From Brachionus rotundiformis (taxonomy: Eukaryota; Rotifera; Eurotatoria; Ploima; Brachionidae), in the NCBI GenBank assembly GCA_016802295.1, contig JAESIW010000137.1, positions 4,827,532-4,888,275 of the forward strand: DNA of 60,744 nt. The letters run 5' to 3'. The stretch's first letter is position 1. Every line of letters starts with the position of its first letter. Under the pieces are notes generated by a model. The model was given only the letters and a program-made list of their open reading frames with translations, did no database searches and had not been told where the DNA came from. Position numbers and translations under genes: made by a program. Below, one piece after another: positions 21,801 through 32,859 of the stretch.

Positions 21801-22114
21801 GGGTTAAAATTTAATAATTTAAAAATATTATTTTTTCAAATCAATGTTGAATTCGAGTGATTTTGAGAATCAGCTCAGAATGCTATTCATATTATACAAT
21901 CTAGATTGTTTTCTATTTCAACAAGCTCTCATTCTTTGGAAAACTAATTAATAACATGCTTTTTTCAACTCAAATTAAAATAAGAATACAATTAGAGAAA
22001 CACCTCAATGAATCTTGTTGAAAATTTTAATTGAAAAAATATTTAAATTCAGGCTAGATTTAGATATTTATTATATCAAATGATTAGAATAGGAAGTTTA
22101 TTCAAAACGGAACA
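18841..22114. other. 3.3-kb gene-poor AT-rich region
   Basis: No gene could be supported. A 74-codon open frame at 19247-19471 has no recognisable content. Around 19680-19790 short peptides (STTNVVTFLNAYASFDKV) faintly resemble a reverse-transcriptase motif but are too short to call. The last part should contain the promoter of the gene at 22115. Confidence 0.5.
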
Positions 22115-23209
22115 ATGGTAGTAAAGATAAAGAATTCCTTTTTGAAAAATAGCTTTCATTTACTGTGCTATCGTAATTATGTAAAGGACAACTCAAAGTA
22201 TGGCTTGGACGATGACCTAAAGCGGTTGTCCAACTCTTTTCCGAATTTGTACAACCTGGATGTAAAGCAGCCAGAGCCGGAAAAGGAGACAAAAAATAGG
22301 TCTCGGTCAGCTAATGGTGCATGCGAAAACTACGAGACCCAGAAACCTGTCAAAGCCCATCAGTCTTTGAAGACTCTAAAGCAATTGAAAAAAAAAAACG
22401 AAGCCAACAATATGAGCGACAAAACACGCTCAAAATCGTCACAACCAATTTTTAATGACTCAAGTAAGTCAAAATCTAAATTGGAAGAGCCCAAGCCGTC
22501 CATCAATTTGACCAAGAACAAAAACAGTGCTCTATCTAGTCTTCGTTTGTCAAAAAAATTTCAAGTACTCAAGCGTCAATCTAAGCCATGTTCAGAAGTA
22601 AACACCTCAAATGCCAACTCTTCTATATTTACCACAAGCTCAATTTTGCAAAACCCTCGCAAGCGATACGACACGTCCGGTGGCGAGAAGAAAGCTGTCC
22701 GTTTTGCTGATTCTTTAGGACTCGAGCTGGAAAATGTAATCACCCTAAACAACCATTTAGATTGCCAAATGAAGTATATGCGTCTCTCAAAAGCCTCTCA
22801 AATATACCCCCAGTTGGTCTATGCTGAAAGACAATTTGGTCATAATTTTCCCCAAGCTAACTACAACTATGCCAATGCTCAAAACATTGAATTCATTAGA
22901 AGTGATTTAGACACATTTGCCAAGCCTAATATTCACTTGGTAGATTATAATGACAGCAAAATAGATAATCAATATTTAAATAGGTTCAATCATGTTAATG
23001 TGGTAAACTATGCTGAGCCCAGAGTTTATTCGAATGGCTCGAATTATTGCCAAGTTTATGATGATATAAAAAATTATGTGCCTGGTAATGTCGTTGATGT
23101 AAATAAGCCGATCAATTTGTATTACTCATTCAATAATGACAATAATAACCTTCACAAAATCTCTATTACCACACGTCTGAACAATGGTAAACTTGAATCA
23201 GAAGTTTAA
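22115..23209 (+). CDS. PP1-docking protein with a PPP1R3-like RVxF motif
   Basis: Intronless frame of 364 residues, Lys/Ser/Asn-rich and mostly disordered-looking in the first 190 residues. At residues 192-211 it has KKAVRFADSLGLELENVITL. This closely matches the protein phosphatase 1 docking segment of glycogen-targeting subunits (PPP1R3), where the RVxF motif (here VRF) is followed by ADxxGLxL. The CBM21 glycogen-binding domain that follows in PPP1R3 proteins is not recognisable in the remaining 150 residues, which are Asn/Tyr-rich. It is therefore either a diverged PPP1R3 member or another PP1 regulator. The ATG at 22115 is the first in frame; later Mets exist. Confidence 0.7.
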   Translation: MVVKIKNSFLKNSFHLLCYRNYVKDNSKYGLDDDLKRLSNSFPNLYNLDVKQPEPEKETKNRSRSANGACENYETQKPVKAHQSLKTLKQLKKKNEANNMSDKTRSKSSQPIFNDSSKSKSKLEEPKPSINLTKNKNSALSSLRLSKKFQVLKRQSKPCSEVNTSNANSSIFTTSSILQNPRKRYDTSGGEKKAVRFADSLGLELENVITLNNHLDCQMKYMRLSKASQIYPQLVYAERQFGHNFPQANYNYANAQNIEFIRSDLDTFAKPNIHLVDYNDSKIDNQYLNRFNHVNVVNYAEPRVYSNGSNYCQVYDDIKNYVPGNVVDVNKPINLYYSFNNDNNNLHKISITTRLNNGKLESEV

Positions 23210-24572
23210 TCAGAAAAACAATAATTCTATACGCCGATTTTACCCGGTTTTTTGCCATGTATTATTTAATAAAAAAAAATATTTCTTTTATTTTTTTAAA
23301 TAAATTTGTAAAATGTAATGTTGATTATTAAAAAATTATAAAATTCTTTGTATTTTTAATTGTAAAAGTATTTTTTTTATTTTTAAAACCGAAGAAATAA
23401 ATTCTTTAAACAAATAAATTTTTGTTGGAAAATATTGATTTTGAAAAATGGTACAAGCATTATGAGTTTTCAAGAGTCGGATCAGCTGTAAAAGATAAGG
23501 CAAAATAATTAGCAATATAAAATTTTTACACTTATTTAAAAATCATTAATATTCTTTATCTATTTAAAAAGCAATTAACCCACTTTGGCCCAAAAGATTA
23601 GTTAAACAGGAGCATAGACTGAAAAGGTGAGCTTTTCGAGGGTTTATAAAAAAATTCAGCACTTTGGTAAATAAAAACAGTTTCAAGCACCATATCATTA
23701 AAATGGTTTAGGTAATTAGTGACTGATTTTAAAAGTTGAAATAAATAAACTTAAAATGACTAACAACATAATTTTGGGCGCATTGAAACCAGCACTTAAT
23801 AAGCTTTTGAATCTCGATTGCGTGGATATATTTGTCTCGAGATGCTCGAGAATTTATATCTTATAATTTTCAAAGTTTATAAATCAAATTTAAAAAGAAA
23901 ACAAAGATAGTTAATTTTAATTTAATCTTTGAAAAAGTTAGTAACTAATGAACAAACTCGTGACAGCTTAATCAGTGTGATGTTTGCTCTAGGAATATAC
24001 TCTAATTGGTCATTTGACATAATCGGCTAATTTAGTTGATAAATTCACTTATTTTCAATTTTTTTTCTAAATTAGTATTTATTTTTTCAAATAAGAAAAA
24101 AAAAATACATATTTATTGCCATAGAAACAGGATATTTTTTAAAAACAATTTTTAAAAAAATCCAATATTTTTTTAAAGCTTGCAGATTTTGATTGAATAA
24201 TTATAAAATTTAAAAGTAAAAATAAAAAAAAAAGTTTGATTAAATTCCTATCTCAAAGAGAGTATACATTAGAAAAGTTTATTTTTTTTGAGATTTTATA
24301 CCTTTAAAAAAAACAATTTCCAATTTCCCATCATAAATCTTTTCGTGTTTAAACAACTTTAAATGTGTCTAAGGATTAGGATCAATCCAGCCAATTAATC
24401 TTTTTTTGTTAATAAAATAATTTAAACATTTAGGTCGAGATCTAACAAAAAAAAAATTAAAATTTTATTAACTAATTAATGAAGCACTAAAAATATTATT
24501 TTGTTTTGTTAACACTTGAATATAAAGAGAGAGCACCGCTTCACTGAAACACAGTTTGTCGTTAAGCACATT
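23210..24572. other. 1.36-kb AT-rich spacer
   Basis: Between the PP1-docking gene and the FBXW10-like gene. No gene or element recognised. The open frame continues 57 bases upstream of the chosen FBXW10 ATG, so an upstream exon could lie here. Confidence 0.45.
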
Positions 24573-27500
24573 ATGATTAGTGAGAGTGAACCAAAAGAGC
24601 TTAGGCAAAAAGTTGAATTAGCACCGGGTCTAAAATCGGAAATGAACCAATCTTTAGATAGTTTAAAGGCGAAAAAAGTTCGCAGGGCAAGAAATCGGCA
24701 CGGAATGACCAAGTCCTACAATTTTAACATAAATCTCGCGCTGGACTACACATGTCATAGATTCAACGGTGACAACAACTCCATTAACTTTTGTGGCAAG
24801 TGCAATTCTTGCCAAATTGTCAATCAACTCAATAGTTTGAAACAATGGTTCGATCGAGCCAGCCACCTGACCCACAAAGCCTTCCTAATAGGCCTCATAG
24901 TTCGAATAAACAATATCAAAATTTATAAATATTTGAATGATTTACTCAAACCGCTGACCGAATCCAAGGACTACATTTATGCCAGAAACAAATTTTTGCC
25001 ATCATGCGACGAAGATCACATGAAAGCAACTAATAATCGTTGCTTGGACAATGAATATGTGAATAAGCAAATAAATGCCACATGGAATTGGTACTCTAAC
25101 TCAACCAATTACATTAAGCTTAATTTCATGCTAAGTCTACTTAACAAATGTGACCAGGCCCTCATTTTTATAATGATACTCAAATTAAAATCTATCTTGG
25201 AGACGCATAATCCTTACTCTGAATCGGCCCAGAGCAGCTATGAAAGCGACTCGGAGCTTGTCTTTGACGCATATGATGACGAGGAGGACTATGAAGAGGA
25301 TCTTGAAGTGAAAAATATCATCAAAAAGGACCAAGAGCAGTCAATTAATGATTTAAAATACATAGATTTTATTAGGTTGGTCGAGTTTCAAAGATTTTTA
25401 ATTTAATTTAATTTAATTTAAACATTTCATTTAGACTTTTACCAGTGCATTTATCAAAATCTATTTTATCAAGCCTAAGTAAAAAGAACTTGTATAATTG
25501 TTTATTTGTGTGCAAATATTGGTGTAATTTGATCAAAGAAGTTCACAAAGAGGGCTTTTTGAACAAGATTTTGGCTGATGATATGATGCTTTTAAAGGTA
25601 AATTAATAAAAATAAATTTAAATAAAAAAAAAAAGATTTCAATAATTTGAATAAAATTTAAATTTTTAAAAAAAATTCTAAAATAAATATTTGATCTTTA
25701 GGGAACTTCTTCGAAAGGAATAAATCCGAGATATGCCAATAATGTGGATGTTAAGGTTCCAAATTTGATCCCTGGCACTTATGAGATTATTCGAATTCCG
25801 GACGAGAAAGTCTTTCGTTCGGCCTTTAAAAGTGAATGGAACTGGACCAACGCTTTCCAAGGTTATGAAACAAGAAATGTAATTATGGAAGAGAGAAATG
25901 TTTTTTGTGGACCGTATAATGTCCTTTTGTTAAAAGAAAAAAAAGACCCTCATAGAGTGTCTCATTTTAATGGCAACAATTTTGTCGCTTTTGGCTCTTT
26001 TGACAAAAAAATCCGCTTCATTGACCTAAAATCGGCTAGTGAGAAGCACGCCACCATACAAGGACATGCTGGCTCAATCAAATGTATTCACATTTGTGAG
26101 GCTAAGAAAATAGTCATTACTGGTAGTTATGATACAAGTATTAGGCAAGAGATGACCAAAATATTATGACTTAATTTTACATTTTTTTAAATTAGAGTTT
26201 GGTCTATTGAAAATGGTAAATGTTTAAGAATATTCCAAGGACATCAGCAGACTGTCAATTGTGTATCAATGGACGATGAACGAGATAGAGTCATATCTGG
26301 AAGCGGAGACAAGACTTGTAGAGTGTGGAATTTGAACAAAAAGAAGTGCTGGAGAACGTTCAAACACGCGTATCAAATAAACTCGGTTGCCATAGGTGAA
26401 GAAATTTGCATTTCTGGAGGCTCAACCGGAAAATTTAAAGTTTTTCATTTGCAAAGTGGAAAACTAATTAAAGTAAATATTTAAACTTTCAATTATATAA
26501 TGTTTAATTGTATAAAATGAGATCTCTTTGGTTTTGCTAAGATATATTAATTATTTGGATAGAAACCCTTGAAACAAATAACTTAATAAAACGATAAATG
26601 AATGATTGTGTAAAAAATTGAGTAATTTAGGAAAAAATTTTGCTTTGTTTTTTTGTAATGTATTGAATTAAGTCATTTGGATTATTACATAATTTTTTCT
26701 TTATTTGAGAATTTAATTCCAACAATCTAATTAGAGAATTTTTTTTTAAAAAGAATAAAAAATTTATAACAATTTTGAAAATTTTGAAAAATGAGAAATG
26801 AGTGAAAAATTAAAATAATTCTTTTAAATTAATCTTTCAAAAAATTTTTTCAATTCTTCTCTTAAATTTTAAAGCTTAATTTTATCTAAATGGCAATAAA
26901 TTTTTATTTTATGTCGTAGCTTCAATCTAAACTTGATTGAAAATGAAACTTTTTTATATAAATTTTCGAAAAGATTATTTAATTAATTAATTAATTAATT
27001 AGAAAATCGAAAATTATCAATATTATTATGCTTTATTAAATTCGTCTTTTTATTCATTAAAATATCAATTTTGTTTGTTTGGAAAAAATTATTTGACACA
27101 AATTTAAATAGACACAACTAAAAAACATAAACAACAATATTATTTTTAAAATTTATTTGATTTTTTCTAGTTGTTTTTCAACAAAAACAAATTAACAAAT
27201 CTCGTTTTGTTAAATCTTGATACATATAATAAAAAATTAGATCAATTTAACTAAATAATTAAGAACATTTTGATTGTTTTATTTAATTATTTACTTTGAT
27301 TAACCTATTTTATAAATGATCATCTAGTTCTTACAAAAAGTAGAAATGTCTGACTATTAAAATAAAATCTTTAAGCTACTCTAGTTTTCTTATTTGAACT
27401 ATTCTAATTTTTATATTTAAAAAATAAATAAAAATTAATAAATTGTGTCAATATTATAAAATTTTAATAATTAAGACAATATCTGCTCATATGGGTCCAG

Positions 27501-29239
27501 TGAATAGCATCAAGTTTGATCGTTGGCATATTTTAACTTGCAGCTCTGACGGATATGCTCTTGTTTATAGCACTCAGGGCAAGCACAAAAATTGTATGGC
27601 AGCAATGAGACATCCTAAGTAAATTTAGCAAAAGTAACTAAAAAAAGTTATATTTATCTATTTATCTTTTCTAAAAAGAGAGGTATTATGCTTGGAATTT
27701 CAGTATTTAAGAGCTATAACGGGATCAGCAGATGGCAAGATCAGAATATGGAGCATTTTGAGTGGTGAATGTCTGAGAGTAATGCGTGGTAACAGCCAAT
27801 GTGATCCAATCTTGTCAATGTGTATAGTAGAGAATCGAATTCTGTTAAATACGGAATATAATATGATAATGATGGAATTTGAAATAGTGCAGTTTGATTA
27901 TGAATCTTCAATGACCAATATAGTTGATAACCATGATGAAATAATTGCCGAGGAACTTAAAAGATCCATGAGTATGCTCAGAAAATCTCGAAATTACTCT
28001 CAGATAAGGGCTTCACGATCAGAATTAGTAGCTACACCGAATGTTAAACTATTCAATGATGACAGAAAATCAGTGTTGGATCACAGTGCCAGACCTATTA
28101 GTGCCAAAAATTTGAAAGAAGCCAATTTAGTCCACAAAATAACTTCCAAACCACTGAACATAACTCGAAATTCGGTCGGAAACATTTCCGATTTCGGTCT
28201 TAAAAAACGCGAGTCTTTTGTCCAAGCCATAAATTATGCCATCACTTCTCAGACCACTTTAAGCGGTATTTCCAATCGAGCAACTGTCCTGTCTCACACA
28301 AATCCCAACCAGACCATTTTTAAAGACAAAAGGATTGACGAAGCTCGTCAAAGATTTCAACGTGAATTGGAAATATTCAAAAGTCGAACCACTGATTTGG
28401 ACGAAACCAAGCAGTATCTAAGAGAACAGCTTAAAGAGATTAAACAAATTGAACAAAGTACGCCATCGAACAATGGTTCACCAGATATCCAAAGAGAAAA
28501 AAATATGTTCGATACAAAATCTTGCATTGATGCAAGAGTTCTTGAACATATTGAACCTCAGGATATAACCAATTCAGATAGTAATGTTAATCGGCCTACC
28601 TCATCACCAAGTCGGGTAGATACAAAAACAAAAATTCGACTAAAACAAGAGGAATTAAAATTGATAAAAAACTTTGAATTAGAAAAAAAATTTGATATTT
28701 TATTTAATGGTTCAGAGCCGAAACTTGATCGAAAGGGAAAAAGTCAAAAAATAGTCTCTAAAATATTCGAGACCAGAGAGCAAAATTCAGCTACTTTAGA
28801 AATGCATCCTATAAATATAAAAAGCAAAATACCAAATCCGAGAATAGTCAGTCCAGTAAAAATAGATCACAAAAAAGAGCCAGTCAAAAAAGAATCAATG
28901 AACAGAAGCAAATCTGCATTTGTCTACGAAAATCAGAAAGAATTTGTACCAATATTCTATCGTCCCAAATCAAATCTGCTTAATCGTCCGCCAAAACCCT
29001 TGGGTGGAATAATTGAAGTCAATAAGTTTATTGCTGGTGATCAATTAAACTTAATGACCAATAAACAAGTGGATAAGATAATGGATACTTTGCATGCTTC
29101 AAGTTTGATTCCAAAAAAGAGCAGAGAAGCGATTAGAGAGGACTTTTACAAACAATTATGGACTCTTAAGAGTAAAGGTATTTACCATGGAAGTTTACTG
29201 GCTAAACCTAAATCAATTGCGCCTGAAATAAGAGAATAA
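24573..29239 (+). CDS. FBXW10: F-box/WD40 repeat protein, FBXW10-like
   Basis: Proposed exons 24573-25375, 25435-25597, 25702-26144, 26196-26472, 27476-27618 and 27679-29239 give 1,129 residues. It is the predicted substrate receptor of an SCF ubiquitin ligase. The N-terminal part has CGKCNSCQ and a FLIGLIVR helix as in FBXW10. The F-box is at about residues 269-305 (LLPVHLSKSILSSLSKKNLY). WD repeats follow, e.g. TGSYDTSIRVW, SGSGDKTCRVWNL and TGSADGKIRIWSI. A tail of about 400 charged, low-complexity residues follows. Intron 3 (26145-26195) uses a GC donor. Intron 4 is 1,003 bases, far above the usual 50, and holds nothing recognised. The start ATG is the first in frame; the open frame extends upstream without an ATG. 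Confidence 0.82.
26473..27475. other. Long intron of the FBXW10-like gene
   Basis: 1,003-base intron with GT and AG ends. AT-rich, with an (ATTA)n run near 26980-27000. No nested gene or snoRNA recognised. Confidence 0.6.
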
Positions 29240-30406
29240 ATTTTTATTACCGGTTTTTTTTATTTTATGTAAATACTATAATAATAAACATTTAATATTC
29301 TTTTTCATTTTATAGTTCAACTTCAATGCTCATGTCAGTTACTAATTAAATAATAAGAATTATAAAAAAATTTCCATTCAGGTGTTTGCTTTGGTAATCA
29401 TTCATGTTAAGTACCTTGTTATTATAATATTCTAAACTAAACCAATATAAATTTTTTAAATACTTTTAATGCAGATTTGTGACTATAAATCTTTATCATT
29501 TAAAAAATGATAAATTGAAAAGAAGAGCTTCTAAAAGACCTAATTATTATTAGTTAAACGAGCTGTAGATCGGCTCGTTAGAGCTTTAGTTTCAGACTTT
29601 GAGTTTAGAACAAGAATTTTTAAAATTCCAAGTCAAATTTGACTTTGGCTTTGGAAAAAAAAAGTATAAACCTAAATTAAAGATTAAATTTAAAGATTGA
29701 ATGAGTAAAATAAAATTATCATTTTAACTAAAAATCTCGGTTGCCTTATACTGCTGGGCATATATGCTGCTGTTAGGTGATTTCGCTATTTCATAATTTG
29801 ATAAAGGCACTGTTTGACCAAATGATGCAATGTTCAAATTTATCAGGACCTTTCGCTACTAGACTCATACTCTTTCGTTTTGACCATTTTCCCATTAAAT
29901 TGCTGTACCTGTTAGTTCACTGTTTTTCCGATTCCGCTCTTACTCAGTTTTCTTTGGACTAAGCGCTCACTTGCGGTAGGATATTCGATAATGCAAACCT
30001 TTTTAAATTCCTCAGAATCCGCTTTTTGCTTTTGCCAAGCATGGCCAATATTTTTTTTGATTACTTTTATTGCAGATTTGTGACTTTAAGTCCTTAATCA
30101 TTTAAAAAATTATAAATTGAAAATAAAAGCTTGTAAATGACGTATTTAGTTTAAATATGTAGCTATACTTCAGACTCAATGGCACAATTCGATGCATGAA
30201 ACATAATATATCAGAATTCTTTTAAGATAACTATTTAACTATTGCTTCGTTTTTTTTTAAATTCTTGCACTCATAAGATAAAAAATATCATTATTTTATT
30301 AGATTTTAAGCTATCACTAATAATTGATTAATGTTAAATTGTTGTCATATTTCTGAAATTGAGATTGAACCATGAATTAACCATGACATCAACCTCACAT
30401 ATTAGT
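29240..30406. other. Spacer with a dispersed direct repeat
   Basis: Contains two about 75-bp direct repeats (listed separately). Between them, 29750-30000 is GC-richer than its surroundings and has a 61-codon open frame, but no family was recognised. Confidence 0.5.
29461..30137 (+). repeat. Pair of about 75-bp direct repeats
   Basis: 29461-29536 and 30062-30137 align over about 75 bases with roughly ten differences; the shared core is GCAGATTTGTGACT. They lie 600 bases apart. They could be solo parts of a dispersed repeat or remnants of a tandem duplication; no terminal repeats or target duplications were found. Confidence 0.65.
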
Positions 30407-30410
30407 TTAA

Positions 30411-30625
30411 CACTAGAAAGCCCGGCTGATTAATTACAAAAATTTCAAATTAAAATATCAAAAGAAATAGAAAAAAATCACTTAAAATATGATTAGAAAA
30501 TTTAAGTATTACAAGCTGAATTTAAGTTTCTTTGATTAATTTTAGATAACTTTATTTCTTTGAGATAATATTCAAGTTTATATTTTTTAAAAAGGGGTTT
30601 TAAAAACCCCTCGGGCTTTCTAGTG
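30411..30625. mobile_element. piggyBac-type MITE with TTAA target duplication
   Basis: A 215-bp non-coding element flanked on both sides by TTAA (30407-30410 and 30626-30629). It has perfect 14-bp terminal inverted repeats, CACTAGAAAGCCCG and its complement. Just inside the right end lies a second palindrome, GGGGTTTTAAAAACCCC. TTAA duplication and CACTAGA-type ends are characteristic of piggyBac-like elements. It has no coding capacity, so it would have been moved by a transposase made elsewhere. Confidence 0.85.
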
Positions 30626-30858
30626 TTAAAACACTTTTACAAAATGTTTGATTATTTAAATCAATAAAATAAATTTAAAAAGGTTATTTAATCTTATTTA
30701 CTGTTGACACAAGTAATCAAAATGATTTTTAATGAAATCATAAACAATCATTTTCAATTTTTAGTAATCTGGTAAAAGAGTAAATAAAAAAAAGGAAATT
30801 AAGTAAAAGTTTTTTTCAAAAAATTTTAAAATAGTTTTTATTTAAAAAATAGTAACAA

Positions 30859-31538
30859 TTATACCACTATCTTTAAAACAATTTTTGTCAAATATTTTAT
30901 AATTCCGAAAAAATCAATTTCTTCGTTTGAAAAAAAATTAAAAAACTTGTAAACAAAATTTAAACTAATCATTTGTGGATAGAAATAGGTTGTAAAAAAA
31001 AAGGCAATCAAAAGTAATAAAAAAATCAATCCCACAAATTTTGGTGGATATTTACTGGTTATTTTATTCAAAGGAATTCCCAAAAATTTTGCATAATACC
31101 TCCTTAGTAAATTTTTAAATAAAAAAATTTAACTAATTATTAATTAAATTAGATTACATCTTAAGTATTTCAGGATAATTCGTAGTTAATTTGAGGTACT
31201 GATCTAATAGTATCATTCTTTCATTCAAAAATTCTCGATCAAAATTATTGCCAAAAAATCTTCTATCAGGAAATCTATTGATTTTTATATTAAATCTTTT
31301 AATAATGTTATTTAAACTAAGGAAATCATCATAGCGACGTTTTACAATCCATTTTTCACCATCTAAATTTACCGATATATGAAATACATAAAAATAGGAA
31401 ACAAATTAAAAATGTATTTAGTATTTATTATTGATTTAAAAGCTATACTGTATGTTTATCTCCAGGTATGTTGAGTATTTCAAAATCTATGACATCAATA
31501 TTGAGCCTATACTGACTTAATGTGCAATTGGATAACAT
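30859..31538 (-). CDS. PX-domain membrane protein (small sorting-nexin-like)
   Basis: Proposed exons 31538-31449, 31387-31158 and 31102-30859 give 187 residues. Joined, they read as a phox-homology (phosphoinositide-binding) domain: IDVIDFEILN, YVFHISVNLDGEKW or a slightly shorter join, VKRRYDDF, FPDRRFFGNNFDREFLNER, and LLDQYLKL. After KFLGIPL comes one strongly hydrophobic segment at about residues 123-145, so it may be a tail-anchored endosomal protein. Intron 2 is GT-AG. Intron 1 (61 nt) has no AG anywhere near its 3' end; the best join gives GT-AT. It may therefore be a pseudogene, carry an unusual intron, or have a sequencing error. The subfamily was not recognised. Confidence 0.68.
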
Positions 31539-32859
31539 TTGATGATTTTAATAACTGAAAAATTTTATTTATAATATCTCTTTATTTTATTTATAAATTC
31601 TTTTTACAAAATAAAAAGAGAACTATAAAATGTTAAAATAGAAAAAGAATCATTAAAATTATCATTTTTAGATTGATTCAACGAATCTAATTTAAAAAAT
31701 ATACTTATCTCATGTAAGATAAAGATTACATATTTAACAGCTTTAAAATATCATTTTTAGATAAGTCTCCAATTCATAAAAAAATTATAAGGTATTAAAG
31801 AATATTATTGCATAATTGATAATTACTCTTGGTATTCAAATATTCACATAATATCATAATTTTTTTCTGATATGTTTTACTATATTTTTGTCAATCGAAA
31901 ATATCTTCAAATATCTTTATCAATAATCTCATCTAAACACATCAGACTTAAGTTGATCGTATTATTTATTTATTATAATAAATACTAGGGTCATCCCAGA
32001 ATAGTCTACAAAAATTTTTTCAGATTTACTTTCAGCTAATGATCGTCATAGTTTTTTCTACATTTGATTCCAAACAATTAAAGATTAATACAAAATGTTT
32101 TAAAAAAATTTGGATAATTTAATTGCTGTTTTTTTGTAAATAAAAAAATAATAATTTTTAAATGACTTACAAATTTACTTTTTTGAAAAAACCGGAAAGA
32201 GCATTTTTGAGCTCATTCTATTTCTTACAACATTGAAAAAGTGTTTTTTAGTTAACTGCTGTATCAAAATTTGTTTTCAAGTTAATATTTACCGTCAGAT
32301 AATTGACCATGGAAATTTTTTCCCTTTTAGTTAAACAACTTTTTCATACCATGTTAAACAATTTGGTTCATCGAAAAAAAATCACCATATTTTTTATTTA
32401 AAAAAAAAAATAAAAGAAAAAATAAGATAAAATGTAAATTTTATTTTTTATTTTAAAAACTAAAGACTTGTTTTTGAGATTTTTAACTTAATATCTTCAG
32501 TACTAAATTAACATAAACCCTCACCTGAGCTTTGGAAAAAAATTCATCTTAAAAAACATATATACGCGCTTTTGAAAATCACATTTAACTAAATTTAGCC
32601 ATAGATATTGACGGTAAATTTCATTCGATTCTTGGATATTATTTCACTTAAAAAATATGTTCAATTGAGTTTAAAATGACCAATGCTGGTCTAACAAATA
32701 CACCAGTAAATCATTGAATAAAAATCTCATTCTAATCGTATAGATTAAATAGGATATGATTTTAATTGATTTAGTGAAATAATAAATAAAATATGTATCT
32801 TGTTTAAAATTTAATTGTAAAGCTTTGGTACGTTACTCTAATTAACCAAATATTATACA
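31539..32859. other. 1.3-kb AT-rich spacer, divergent promoters
   Basis: Lies between the PX gene (minus) and RPSA (plus), so it should hold both promoters. No gene or element recognised. Confidence 0.5.

Noticed and set aside
29558..29580. Short hairpin AACGAGC/GCTCGTT
   Set aside because: Only seven base pairs, expected by chance in this length of DNA.
29777..29962. 61-codon open frame in a GC-richer patch
   Set aside because: No homology recognised and no start or splice context.
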